Source of the DNA: JAFDVL01 sp043719385
GTDB taxonomy: Bacteria > Acidobacteriota > Blastocatellia > RBC074
Direction: 5' to 3'
DNA: 12,243 bases
NCBI GenBank assembly: GCA_043719385.1
Contig: JAYSTY010000494.1
Location: 1-12,243 of the forward strand
Shown: in pieces, positions 1 through 7,152 of the stretch
Layout: the number at the start of each line of letters is the position of its first letter
Position numbering within the stretch: the first letter of the stretch is position 1
Position numbers and translations under genes: made by a program
The notes under the pieces: model-generated
Told to the model about the DNA's origin: nothing
The model's database searches: none
Seen by the model: the letters and a program-made list of their open reading frames with translations, nothing else

Positions 1-1
1 A

Positions 2-130
2 GGCGAAATGATTTTTGTGCCTATGCCAAAAAATTCGCAATATAAAGATGGCTACGATAAACAATCGAAAGAATTACCGGAATATTTCAAAGTTGAAAAC
101 GGCATGATTGCGCCCAAACGCCAACTTTGA
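2..130 (+). pseudogene. DUF4380-like C-terminal-half fragment, plus strand, cut by the window edge
   Basis: An open frame enters from the left edge and ends at TGA 128-130, giving 42 residues with no start in view. The segment FVPMPKNSQYKDGYDKQ followed by LPEYFKVENGMI resembles, from my memory of the family, the part of DUF4380 proteins that directly follows the 'VGVW..TQ' strand. The last six residues (APKRQL) are only the antisense of the minus-strand DUF4380 gene that begins here. So this may be the piece missing from that gene, lying in inverted orientation. Alternatives are the end of a second, convergent DUF4380 paralogue or a fold-back assembly error. The open frame is seen directly; the family assignment is recalled, not searched. 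Confidence 0.5.
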
Positions 131-767
131 CAGGCATGCCAGAAATTTTACGAAAGGTAGTAAGCACTCTTAAAGTTGGCTGCTCTAAATCTACGTGAAT
201 GGTTCGTTGAACCTCAATGCCATAATGCGAATCCAACGACGATTGTAATAGAACAAATTTATCTACATATTTTTTTTGGTCTGGTAAATCTAATGAAAAC
301 AGCTTTGATGTATTCATTAACAAAATTTTTCCATCCCAGACACTCGCATCAAATCCAATTGGCGGCGGCCAGCCACGTGAAGTGATTTTCGGCCAATCAC
401 TTTGCGGCGCGGGCCAGGGTTTATCACCGCCAAAATTGATCCAGTCTTTGGATTCAGGATTGACAGACTGGCCCGCGACTTCGGAATTTTCCCAAAACAC
501 ACCCTCTTCGCCGACAAAGCGAAATTGCATCACGCGCCCAATTGACGGGACGATGACGGCTTCGACTTTGCCATTGCTGAGGATGAGTGCATCTTTCCAA
601 CCTTTGTATGCGATGCGCGTAACCGTGACAGAATTTGAAATGCGTTTTGGTTTGCGCTGTGCCAGTGGTGCTGACAACGTGCAACACAAAATCATACTGG
701 TAATGAGCAGGAAGCGAAAAAAAGCAGGTTTTGTAAACTTGAAATTGCTTGCTTGATGTGGGTTCAT
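87..767 (-). pseudogene. DUF4380 family secreted protein, C-terminally truncated
   Basis: This is a 226-residue product if started at the ATG at 765-767. Another in-frame ATG at 878 would add 37 polar residues ahead of the leader and is unlikely. No good Shine-Dalgarno is visible. Residues about 15-37 form a signal peptide (FFRFLLITSMILCC, then SAPLAQ). The rest has the DUF4380 signature: SNGKVEAVIVPSIGRVMQF (64-82), FWEN (91-94), NFGGDKPWPAPQSDWP (111-126), RGWPPPIGFD (131-140) and VKVGVW (213-218). The family fold is probably a secreted carbohydrate-type beta-sandwich, but its activity is unknown. Members are usually well over 300 residues. Here the similarity stops after Trp218, and the last eight residues run antisense through the oppositely oriented fragment. 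The gene is therefore judged broken, and the missing middle may be the plus-strand fragment. Confidence 0.75.
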
Positions 768-916
768 AAATTTGTAAAAGCATTCTAACGTGTCTTTGTG
801 AATGGGCAAATCTCGTAATCGTTGCCTGTCCCTTTGGTTGTCGCAATGGTTGTAGCTTAAACTGTCGCCTGCACACAAATTTTCTTATCAATCTGTCAGG
901 CTTCGGAGGAATTTTA
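768..916. promoter_or_regulatory. Divergent intergenic region between DUF4380 and SDR genes
   Basis: This 149-base gap lies between two genes transcribed away from each other, so it should hold both promoters. I see no convincing -35/-10 pair on either strand and no clear operator palindrome. The only firm signal is the SDR ribosome binding site at its right end. Confidence 0.3.
905..910 (+). promoter_or_regulatory. Shine-Dalgarno GGAGGA for the SDR gene
   Basis: GGAGGA ends six bases before the ATG at 917 and is the strongest ribosome binding site in the window, which supports the upstream start. A weaker GGAG (962-965) precedes the in-frame ATG at 971. That second start would give the length more usual for the family, so both could be used. 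Confidence 0.6.
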
Positions 917-1738
917 ATGGCTGCAACTAATCGCCGCAATTTAACTGCTCAGGATAACGCTGGAGCAACAATGGAAAACATGCTTGATTTATCCGGCAAA
1001 GTCGCGCTCGTCACGGGAGCCGGTTCAGGCATTGGTTATGCGACTGCAATCGCCCTCGCTGAACGCGGCGCAGCCGTCGCCATCAATTATCATCGCAACG
1101 AAATCGGCGCCAAAAAAGCGCAGCAACAAATTACCAAATTAGGCATTCATGCCATCACGATTCAGGCTGATGTTACCAATGCAGGTGAAGTGCGCGCAAT
1201 GATGGAGCGCGTCACAACTGAGTTAGGAGACATTGATATTCTGGTCAACAATGCCGGCTCGCTGGTGGAACGAATGAAACTTTTGGACTTAACCGAAGAG
1301 CGTTGGGACGATGTGATGAACTTAAATCTCAAGAGCGTTTTTCTTTGTACACAAGCGGTCGCAGCCTCAATGATGGAGCGCAAATCCGGCGCGATCATTA
1401 ATTTGACCTCAATTGCCGGACGCAATGGCGGCGGCCCCGGCGCGATTCATTATGCGACGGCCAAAGGCGGATTGATCACGCTTACGAAAGCGCTGGCGAA
1501 AGAGCTTGCGCCTTTTGGGGTACGCGTCAACAGCGTTTCGCCAGGCGTGATTGATACGCCCTTTCACGAAACATTCTCAACGCCTGAAATGATGCAGAAT
1601 TTCGTCAATGGAATTCCGCTGGGACGCGTTGGGACTTCACAGGAAACGGCGCAGGTGATTGTTTTTCTTGCCTCCAATGCGGCGAGCTATATTTGCGGCG
1701 AGACAATTGAAGTTAATGGTGGGCAACTTATGCTATGA
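917..1738 (+). CDS. Short-chain dehydrogenase/reductase, FabG-like (classical SDR)
   Basis: This 273-residue cytosolic oxidoreductase has the complete classical SDR motif set. The cofactor loop TGAGSGIG is at 33-40. NYHRN at 57-61 follows the second strand and suggests NADP(H) preference. D85, NNAG (111-114) and the catalytic tetrad Asn137, Ser165, Tyr179 (YATAK) and Lys183 follow, and the C-terminal GETIEVNGG is typical. It fits 3-oxoacyl-ACP reductase-like and sugar or alcohol dehydrogenase-like SDRs, and the sequence alone does not fix the substrate. Starting at ATG 971 would give 255 residues, beginning just before LSGKVALVTG as most homologues do. It stands alone on the plus strand and ends 12 bases before a hairpin shared with the convergent neighbour. 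Confidence 0.93.
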   Translation: MAATNRRNLTAQDNAGATMENMLDLSGKVALVTGAGSGIGYATAIALAERGAAVAINYHRNEIGAKKAQQQITKLGIHAITIQADVTNAGEVRAMMERVTTELGDIDILVNNAGSLVERMKLLDLTEERWDDVMNLNLKSVFLCTQAVAASMMERKSGAIINLTSIAGRNGGGPGAIHYATAKGGLITLTKALAKELAPFGVRVNSVSPGVIDTPFHETFSTPEMMQNFVNGIPLGRVGTSQETAQVIVFLASNAASYICGETIEVNGGQLML

Positions 1739-1750
1739 CGATTTTGCGGC

Positions 1751-1792
1751 GCAGGAGAGAAGGATAGGTATGCTCTTACCCTTCTCTCCTGC
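1751..1792. terminator. Perfect 13-bp hairpin between convergent genes
   Basis: GCAGGAGAGAAGG (1751-1763) pairs perfectly with CCTTCTCTCCTGC (1780-1792) across a 16-base loop. It sits between the SDR stop and the stop of the convergent gene at 1802. On the plus strand TTTTATTT begins about seven bases after the stem; on the minus strand there is no T run. It probably terminates the SDR transcript and may insulate both sides. Confidence 0.65.
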
Positions 1793-1801
1793 ACAACAGT
1801 T

Positions 1802-2638
1802 TTATTTGTGGCCTGCAACATTTATTGATTTATCAGTCCGCAAAGTAAAAATTGCTCCTTTTTCAATGCGCACGTTTTGCCCTGTCAGAGAAAGTGTCGA
1901 ACTTGCGCCTGCCTCAGCGCTCGTATTGGACGAAATCGCAATTAACCCAGAACCTTTACCCACACCAGAAGTCGCATTGCTGACTGTGCTGGAAGACGAA
2001 GCAATCACGCGACCTAATGTTTGTTCTGTTACATTCGTCGTATTACTGAGCGTGTTATTGGTCGCGCTGGTAACGGCTCCGGTTGTGCTGCCAACTGTAT
2101 TTGTGACTCCGCCCAGCAAACCGCCACCACCGGAAGCTCTGGTTTGAGAACGAGCAGAACCATTTCCCTGTGCCATTATTCCCAGTTCATCCGAACCAGA
2201 ATCCGCCTGATTATGCGCAGAAATTTGCGTGATTTGTTCCAGTGTGGCTGAAAAAGGAATCGTCAAATCCTTATTGCGGATTTCATCAAAGGTCAATTTC
2301 ATTTGGGAAGTGCCACGTTTTCCTTCGGCTCTCGTTACTTCGGAAATGCGTCCTGTCAGTAACGCCCCTTTATTAAGGACACGTTTGCCACCGACCATAA
2401 CTGGTTTGACAGTGCGCAATTTAAATTCGTCGCCAGGTTTGACTTTTTTCGCATCCAGTTGGGTTAGTAACTCAGCATTTAGTTGAGTTCCAGAAGTAAG
2501 AACAGTGGTTTCTTGTGCCTTGTGAATCTGTGTTTGGGTGTTGCTTTGGGCTGACCCCTGGACAGTGGTTTGAGGCTGCGCGTGAACGAGCGCGGACGTC
2601 AACAAAATACCTGAGAGTAAGATGGATACTTTCTTCAT
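1802..2638 (-). CDS. Secreted beta-rich protein with a low-complexity linker, unknown function
   Basis: This 278-residue product has a clear Sec signal peptide (MKKVSILLSGILLTSALVHA, cleavage after residue 20). Residues 47-135 form a compact domain: GTQLNAELLTQLDAKKVKPG, a KPVMVGGKRVLNKGALLTG stretch, then SQMKLTFDEI and LTIPFSATL. I recall this pattern from many acidobacterial secreted proteins; it recalls the barrel of VirB10/TrbI-type proteins, but that is only a resemblance. Residues about 155-250 are rich in Gly, Ser, Thr and Asn (GGGGLLGGVTNTVGS) and are probably disordered. A short C-terminal motif (NVRIEKGAIFTLRTDKSINV, 255-274) looks like part of a second barrel. An AGGAAGG lies about 11 bases before the ATG. 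No enzymatic motif is seen; a structural or envelope role is possible. Confidence 0.75.
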   Translation of the reverse strand: MKKVSILLSGILLTSALVHAQPQTTVQGSAQSNTQTQIHKAQETTVLTSGTQLNAELLTQLDAKKVKPGDEFKLRTVKPVMVGGKRVLNKGALLTGRISEVTRAEGKRGTSQMKLTFDEIRNKDLTIPFSATLEQITQISAHNQADSGSDELGIMAQGNGSARSQTRASGGGGLLGGVTNTVGSTTGAVTSATNNTLSNTTNVTEQTLGRVIASSSSTVSNATSGVGKGSGLIAISSNTSAEAGASSTLSLTGQNVRIEKGAIFTLRTDKSINVAGHK

Positions 2639-2847
2639 AACAATAAATTCCTTCCTAAGGTAGTTAAAGGGGTAAATATATTATGAGGCTGCCAGGGTGA
2701 GCGTGAGGCCTCATTAAGAGGGGCAATTATCAGTTACAATACGCTTGCTTAGGGCAGATCAGATTCATCTCTGACAAATCAAATCAGAAATTGATTATAT
2801 CACTAAATTTACGGATGTATTGCGCAATTCTTAACCACTCATGGGAA
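2639..2847 (-). promoter_or_regulatory. Long upstream region of the secreted protein gene
   Basis: About 210 bases separate this start from the terminator of the next operon. On the minus strand it holds a perfect TATAAT (2794-2799) without a good -35, which would give a leader of about 150 bases. A 7-bp hairpin (ATGAGGC 2683-2689 with GCCTCAT 2708-2714) lies between it and the start codon. The leader could be regulated, but no known riboswitch is recognised. Confidence 0.3.
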
Positions 2848-2901
2848 TAAAAACCCCGCAGGAAAATTACCACAATTCAAGGTTGATAATTTCCCTGCGG
2901 G
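2848..2901 (-). terminator. Rho-independent terminator of the radical SAM operon
   Basis: Read on the minus strand, CCCGCAGG (2894-2901) pairs with CCTGCGGG (2855-2862). One A/C mismatch and six A-T pairs (2864-2869 with 2887-2892) extend the stem. It is followed immediately by a T tract (GTTTTTATT, 2847-2854). The orientation fits only the minus-strand gene that ends at 2923. Confidence 0.85.
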
Positions 2902-2922
2902 AAAATATTTTGTGATCATTTT

Positions 2923-4722
2923 TTATGAGGCGGCACTGACTTCAGCGCTGACAGTCTCGGCTATTTTGGCTGGCTGATATGGTTGCCATCCATCCGGCAA
3001 ATCGCCATTATCCGCCCGTAAAAATTTCTGCTGATTCGGGCGAATTGTCGCCAGTAGTTCTTTGCGTGATTTTGTTTTGAGTGGCTGACCATAATAAATT
3101 TTACCCAGCTTCGCCATTACTTTTTCCGGCAACAGACTGGCAAACATCAGCAACGGCCAGGTAAAATTCTTGCCGTTAATTTTGCGCAGCTTCCACGCCC
3201 ACAACCCAATTGCGCCACCTCTCCACGCCATCGGCGCCCACCAGCTATATTGCCCGGGCCGCAAATTCATCTTCCAGCATTTCATCATCAACTGCCATTG
3301 CAATGGCGATAGTTGCTGCGTTTCGGTCACACCTTTTTTGTCCTGCATCCGCGTGTCATGCAGCGGTGTGAAAATTGACGGAATAAAGAAGGCGAACAAG
3401 CCGCGTCGCTCAACTTCATAAATTAAATCAAGCGTAGCTTTGCTGTCTTCATCTGTTTCCCCCGGATTACCAATCATCAGAGTCACTGCCGGAAACCAGT
3501 TATTTTCGTTCAGCACGCGCAGGCCTTCGATAAAAACGCTGGGCCAGTCTTCCGTCTGAAAGGGGATGCCTTTGCCGGGCATAATTTTCCTCGCCATGGA
3601 AACTGAACCAGTCTCAAGTCCAATCAAGGGGCATAAAGCTTTTTTCTTTGGATGTGTGCTTAAGTACGGCAAATGAATCGGGCTTTTATCCAGGATTTTT
3701 TCTGATAATTTTTTGATCAGCAGCGGATCAACGACCGCTGGCGCAATGGTTGAATGGCTCAGAACATGTTGTTCGACGCCGGGCGTATCAACGATGTCGC
3801 CGTATAAATCCAGCAGCGCTTCGCGGTTCGGGAAATAAAATGGAATGTCAGTGTGAACCTGTCCCCAAATAAACATGTCTTCTGTTGCGAGCGAAATCTG
3901 CTTGTTGCCATCGCGCACGTTCGCCTGGACTGCGCCCATAATTTTGTCTTTGGGCATGTCAATTTGCGGATTCAGATCCGGTACGCAAAATTGACAGCGG
4001 CGACCGCATCCCGTTGTCATTTCAACTACGCCAAAGGTCGTGCGTTTGTCAGGAAACAAAAATGCGTCGCGGTCTTTCGGATGTACGACATTAATTTGTT
4101 TTGGTAACTCCTCGCCGCGAATTGCTTTGGCAAATAAATCCAGTGTGTCCGTAGATTCGCTGCGTCCTTCGACCACGCAATCAATGCTGAGTTCTTCATA
4201 ACTGTTCGTCTGAATAATCTGCCAGCCGCCGCTGCCGCCGACAATCACTTTGAAATTGCTGCGATGCGGATTGCTTTTGATGTCCGCAAATAATTCTTTG
4301 GAATAATGCGAATTGATTGGCTCACGCGAAGAGCCAAAAATCGAAGTGTATACGCCTGCCGCAAATGTCACACCAAGCGGATTATGTGTAGACACAGCAA
4401 CGACGCGCGTGTTCGGGCCAACGAATTTGTGCAGGTCCTGCGGGTAACAGCAGGCGATGTCGTCCGCACTATATTGGCGCAGCAACGAAGCCTCGACCAC
4501 GCGAATGCCTGCTGGCATGTATTTTGCGGACCCATCGTCGTTGTATTCAACATCGCGCCACGTTGGATATTTTTTGTTGAGAATTCCTTCTAACCAAATC
4601 GGCAGCGAAGCCATGCTCATCTGAATAAAATAGCCTGCGTGATCAATGATTTCAGTCAGCGGAGCCGTCAAAACGATCAGCTTGCCACCGTCAATAGGAG
4701 GCGCATCAACTTGTATGGTCAT
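2923..4722 (-). CDS. B12-binding-type radical SAM protein
   Basis: This 599-residue cytosolic enzyme binds a 4Fe-4S cluster through C239, C243 and C246 (TTGCGRRCQFC), the CX3CX2C motif of the radical SAM superfamily. Residues about 70-200 look like the Rossmann-type cobalamin-binding domain that precedes the SAM barrel in this subgroup (VVAVSTHNPLG 107-117, VIVGGSGGW 159-167, VVEGRSES 183-190). The DxHxxG cobalamin-ligand motif is not present in recognisable form, so bound B12 is uncertain. IGLETGSVSMARKIMPGKG (367-385) and TLMIGNPGETDED (414-426) are barrel motifs of the SAM fold. The aromatic-rich tail (about 480-545) could be a membrane-associating region. GAAAGG lies six bases before the ATG. 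It is last in the run, 49 bases after the aldehyde dehydrogenase, and is followed by a terminator. The substrate is unknown; B12-dependent methylation or lipid modification is possible. Confidence 0.85.
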   Translation of the reverse strand: MTIQVDAPPIDGGKLIVLTAPLTEIIDHAGYFIQMSMASLPIWLEGILNKKYPTWRDVEYNDDGSAKYMPAGIRVVEASLLRQYSADDIACCYPQDLHKFVGPNTRVVAVSTHNPLGVTFAAGVYTSIFGSSREPINSHYSKELFADIKSNPHRSNFKVIVGGSGGWQIIQTNSYEELSIDCVVEGRSESTDTLDLFAKAIRGEELPKQINVVHPKDRDAFLFPDKRTTFGVVEMTTGCGRRCQFCVPDLNPQIDMPKDKIMGAVQANVRDGNKQISLATEDMFIWGQVHTDIPFYFPNREALLDLYGDIVDTPGVEQHVLSHSTIAPAVVDPLLIKKLSEKILDKSPIHLPYLSTHPKKKALCPLIGLETGSVSMARKIMPGKGIPFQTEDWPSVFIEGLRVLNENNWFPAVTLMIGNPGETDEDSKATLDLIYEVERRGLFAFFIPSIFTPLHDTRMQDKKGVTETQQLSPLQWQLMMKCWKMNLRPGQYSWWAPMAWRGGAIGLWAWKLRKINGKNFTWPLLMFASLLPEKVMAKLGKIYYGQPLKTKSRKELLATIRPNQQKFLRADNGDLPDGWQPYQPAKIAETVSAEVSAAS

Positions 4723-4771
4723 AAAATGCCTTTCAAATCGAAATTACGATTAAAAAATTAAGGGGAGATAT

Positions 4772-6334
4772 TTATTTTCCGAATACTGCTTTAAATTTGG
4801 ACAATAACCGATTTGAGAAGAGAAAGCCAATTGTGCGCACTAACAATTTTTCAGTGCTGGCGGAGTAAGGATACCAAAGAATCTCGCGCTTCAGGCCGAA
4901 ACGATCAGTCACAATTACCTGCTCATGACAAAACCGTTTGATGCCAGGTGCGCCGTGCCGTTTGCCAATGCCGCTTTCCTTCAGGCCGCCGGATGGGGCG
5001 TCGGTCACTCCGAAACCAATTACTACATCATTCACACAGGTGAGACCCGCTTCAACCTTGGCAGCGATACGTTCGCCTTTCGCTTTATCTTTCGTCCAGA
5101 CGCTGGCATTCAAACCATAAATTGAATCGTTTGCCAGGCGCAACGCTTCGTGTTCATCTTTGACGCGCATAATGGGCAGCACGGGACCGAACGTTTCCTC
5201 AGTCATGATTCTCATCGAATGATCAACGCCCGTGAGAACTGTCGGTTCAAAAAATCTGCCCGATAAATTAGGATTACGCCGCCCGCCAGTCAGAACATTT
5301 GCACCGCGCGCTTTGGCATCGCTGACGTGTTCTTCGACCAGTTCAAGCTGCTGCGGAAAAGTCATTGCGCCCACATCAATCCGCCTGTCGTCATTGGCTT
5401 CTGTGGCATCAACGCCCTGGCGCAGGGCACGGGTTTTTTCGACGACACGTTTGGTAAATTCATCGGCGATTGCTTCGTCAACATAAACGCGCTCGACCGA
5501 AATGCAGACCTGGCCGGAATTCGTAAACGCGCCCCATACCGCCGCATTCGCCGCCCGTTCAATGTCGGCATCGCGCAACACGATCATCGGGTCTTTGCCG
5601 CCGAGTTCGAGGCTGATCGGGATTAATCGTTGGGCCGCGCGCGCCGCAATTAATTTTCCGGTTTTTACGCTGCCTGTAAACGCAATCATCTCGGCTTCAT
5701 CAACCAGCGCCGTGCCTGCGTCGCCAAAGCCGTTGACGACTTGCAAAATTTCCGCTGGCAAGCCTGCATTTGTGAATGCCTGCTGCAAAATTTCGCAGCC
5801 GAGTTTGGCAATTAGGGGAGTCCATTCCGAAGGCTTGACAATCACTACATTGCCCGCTATCAACGCCGGAATTGCTTCACCGATGGTCAGCACAAGCGGA
5901 AAATTCCAGGGCGTAATCATACCGATCACGCCACGCGGTTCATAATGCACTGTGACTTTTTTGTTGCGCAGCAAATGCGGCGTGATGCGTTCTGACTTAA
6001 GAAATTTTCTGGCGCTCTTTGCATAAAATGTGATGACATCACAGACATACGTTAATTCGACAATCGCTTCGATGCGCGGCTTGCCGTTTTCGGCACAAAG
6101 CAACTGCACGATTTCCTCCCGTCGTGCCAGCAGGAGATCACGTGCCGCAAGCAAAATCTTAGCGCGTTCCTTACTGCTTAATGCGCTCCATCGTGTAAAG
6201 GCAGCACGTGCTGAACCAACGGCGACACGCACATCCACAGCAGAATCAATCGCAACTTCGCCGATTTTGTTGAGCGTTGCAGGGCTGTGAATTTCGATGA
6301 TTTGTTTGGATTCGATTCGTACTGATTGCGCCAT
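4772..6334 (-). CDS. NAD-dependent aldehyde dehydrogenase
   Basis: This 520-residue member of the aldehyde dehydrogenase superfamily oxidises an aldehyde to its acid. All key residues are present: Asn144 in TPWNFP, Lys167 and Glu170 in VKPSE (Glu favours NAD+ over NADP+), FTGS (219-222), the general base Glu243 in LELGGK, the nucleophile Cys277 in NSGQVC, and ETFGP (380-384). The C-terminus extends past the usual end with a hydrophobic, basic stretch (REILWYPYSASTEKLL then GFLFSNRLLSKFKAVFGK, 483-520), which could tie it to the membrane or to a fatty or terpenoid aldehyde. AAAGGAA lies six bases before the ATG. The YceI gene ends 29 bases upstream and the radical SAM gene starts 49 bases downstream, so the three are probably co-transcribed. 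The exact aldehyde cannot be told from the sequence. Confidence 0.95.
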   Translation of the reverse strand: MAQSVRIESKQIIEIHSPATLNKIGEVAIDSAVDVRVAVGSARAAFTRWSALSSKERAKILLAARDLLLARREEIVQLLCAENGKPRIEAIVELTYVCDVITFYAKSARKFLKSERITPHLLRNKKVTVHYEPRGVIGMITPWNFPLVLTIGEAIPALIAGNVVIVKPSEWTPLIAKLGCEILQQAFTNAGLPAEILQVVNGFGDAGTALVDEAEMIAFTGSVKTGKLIAARAAQRLIPISLELGGKDPMIVLRDADIERAANAAVWGAFTNSGQVCISVERVYVDEAIADEFTKRVVEKTRALRQGVDATEANDDRRIDVGAMTFPQQLELVEEHVSDAKARGANVLTGGRRNPNLSGRFFEPTVLTGVDHSMRIMTEETFGPVLPIMRVKDEHEALRLANDSIYGLNASVWTKDKAKGERIAAKVEAGLTCVNDVVIGFGVTDAPSGGLKESGIGKRHGAPGIKRFCHEQVIVTDRFGLKREILWYPYSASTEKLLVRTIGFLFSNRLLSKFKAVFGK

Positions 6335-6363
6335 AAAATTTTCCTTTAATAATCTGCTATATT

Positions 6364-7023
6364 CTAAGAAACTATCGCAACAATTGTAAAACTCACCTTC
6401 AACAGATCCCCAATCTTTATCGTACCGAGACCGCCTGAATACGGCGTGATGCCGAAGTCGGATTGCTTAATCGTTTCTTCGCCTGTCCCGCGTAACTGAT
6501 TGCTATTGAGCGTGACTTTGACCGGAAAGGCGACACGTCGTGTGACGCCTCGAAGCGTCAAATCTCCGTTGAGAGTGAAGCTACGATTGTTGCCGGATTT
6601 TTGCAGGTTTGTCACAGAGACCGAGCGAAATTTTATGTTGGGGAAGCGGTCACTTTGCAGGACTTCGCCGTGCAAAACTTTATGAAAACCGCTCTTCTCA
6701 AAATCTTTCATGTCGGTGTCAATATTGACGAAGGATTTGGTGTCGGCGTCCAGCTCTACCAGAGTTTTCGTTTCGTCTTTTGGAAGCTGAATTCTTCCCG
6801 TGAAGTTTTTCGCGGCGACATGATGCAGCGGGTGAATTTTTTGCAGTACGCCTTCCTGCGTCAACGTAAGCGTAATTTGGCTTTGCGCGGCAATCATTGA
6901 AAATGATTTGCCAGCGGTAGACTTTTTTGAAGTTTTGCTACGTTGAGCAGAAACGCTGGTGGAGCTTGCCAGCAAAAATGTTGCTAACAAAGTTACAAGA
7001 ATTATTGGGGAGAGTTTGATCAT
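6364..7023 (-). CDS. YceI-like exported lipocalin-fold protein
   Basis: This is a 219-residue product from the ATG at 7021-7023, chosen because MIKLSPIILVTLLATFLLAS gives a normal signal peptide ending at SVSAQ. An in-frame ATG at 7044 would add seven residues. Neither start has a strong Shine-Dalgarno. The mature part carries the YceI pattern: FTGRIQLPKDE, a 'DMKDFEKSGFHKVL' segment in place of the usual RDxHL loop, RFPNIKFRSVSV, LNGDLTLRGVTRRVAFPVKV and QSDFGITPYSGG. YceI proteins are periplasmic beta-barrels, some of which bind isoprenoid or fatty-amide ligands. HPLHHV replaces the usual short loop after the first strands. It is first in the YceI-aldehyde dehydrogenase-radical SAM run, so it may carry or present a lipid-like ligand to that pathway, which is inference only. 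Confidence 0.87.
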   Translation of the reverse strand: MIKLSPIILVTLLATFLLASSTSVSAQRSKTSKKSTAGKSFSMIAAQSQITLTLTQEGVLQKIHPLHHVAAKNFTGRIQLPKDETKTLVELDADTKSFVNIDTDMKDFEKSGFHKVLHGEVLQSDRFPNIKFRSVSVTNLQKSGNNRSFTLNGDLTLRGVTRRVAFPVKVTLNSNQLRGTGEETIKQSDFGITPYSGGLGTIKIGDLLKVSFTIVAIVS

Positions 7024-7060
7024 AAATTGATAAGCAAAATACACTTACTCAAAATTCTCG

Positions 7061-7120
7061 ACTTTGCACTCTCCATTTTCAACTCCTTTGCCAAAGAATG
7101 AAAATTTGAGAGTGCAGAGT
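7061..7120. repeat. 60-base imperfect inverted repeat between two operons
   Basis: The outer arms ACTTTGCACTCTC (7061-7073) and GAGAGTGCAGAGT (7108-7120) pair with one mismatch. CATTTTCA and TGAAAAT extend the stem after a small bulge, and CTTTG/CAAAG (7086-7096) pair in the centre. Almost the whole element folds on itself. It lies after the peptidase stop (7153) and before the YceI start. There is only a short T run on the minus side, so it may be a terminator or a dispersed hairpin repeat. Confidence 0.55.
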
Positions 7121-7152
7121 TGAGAGTCGGCTGGCAGCCAAAATGACAAAAA

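Noticed and set aside
454..939. 161-codon minus-strand open frame overlapping the DUF4380 gene and the divergent gap
   Set aside because: It is in another frame of a strongly family-like gene, rich in Arg and Gln with no domain pattern, and runs through the SDR ribosome binding site.
1733..1755. Near-repeat CTATGACGATTTTGCG..GCAGG, similar to 12218-12237 near the right edge
   Set aside because: About 20 bases with one substitution and a three-base gap; too short and isolated to call a repeat or attachment site, and chance is plausible at this window size.
5232..5945. Several plus-strand open frames antisense to the aldehyde dehydrogenase
   Set aside because: They follow the GC-rich codon pattern of the real minus-strand gene, which has every catalytic residue.
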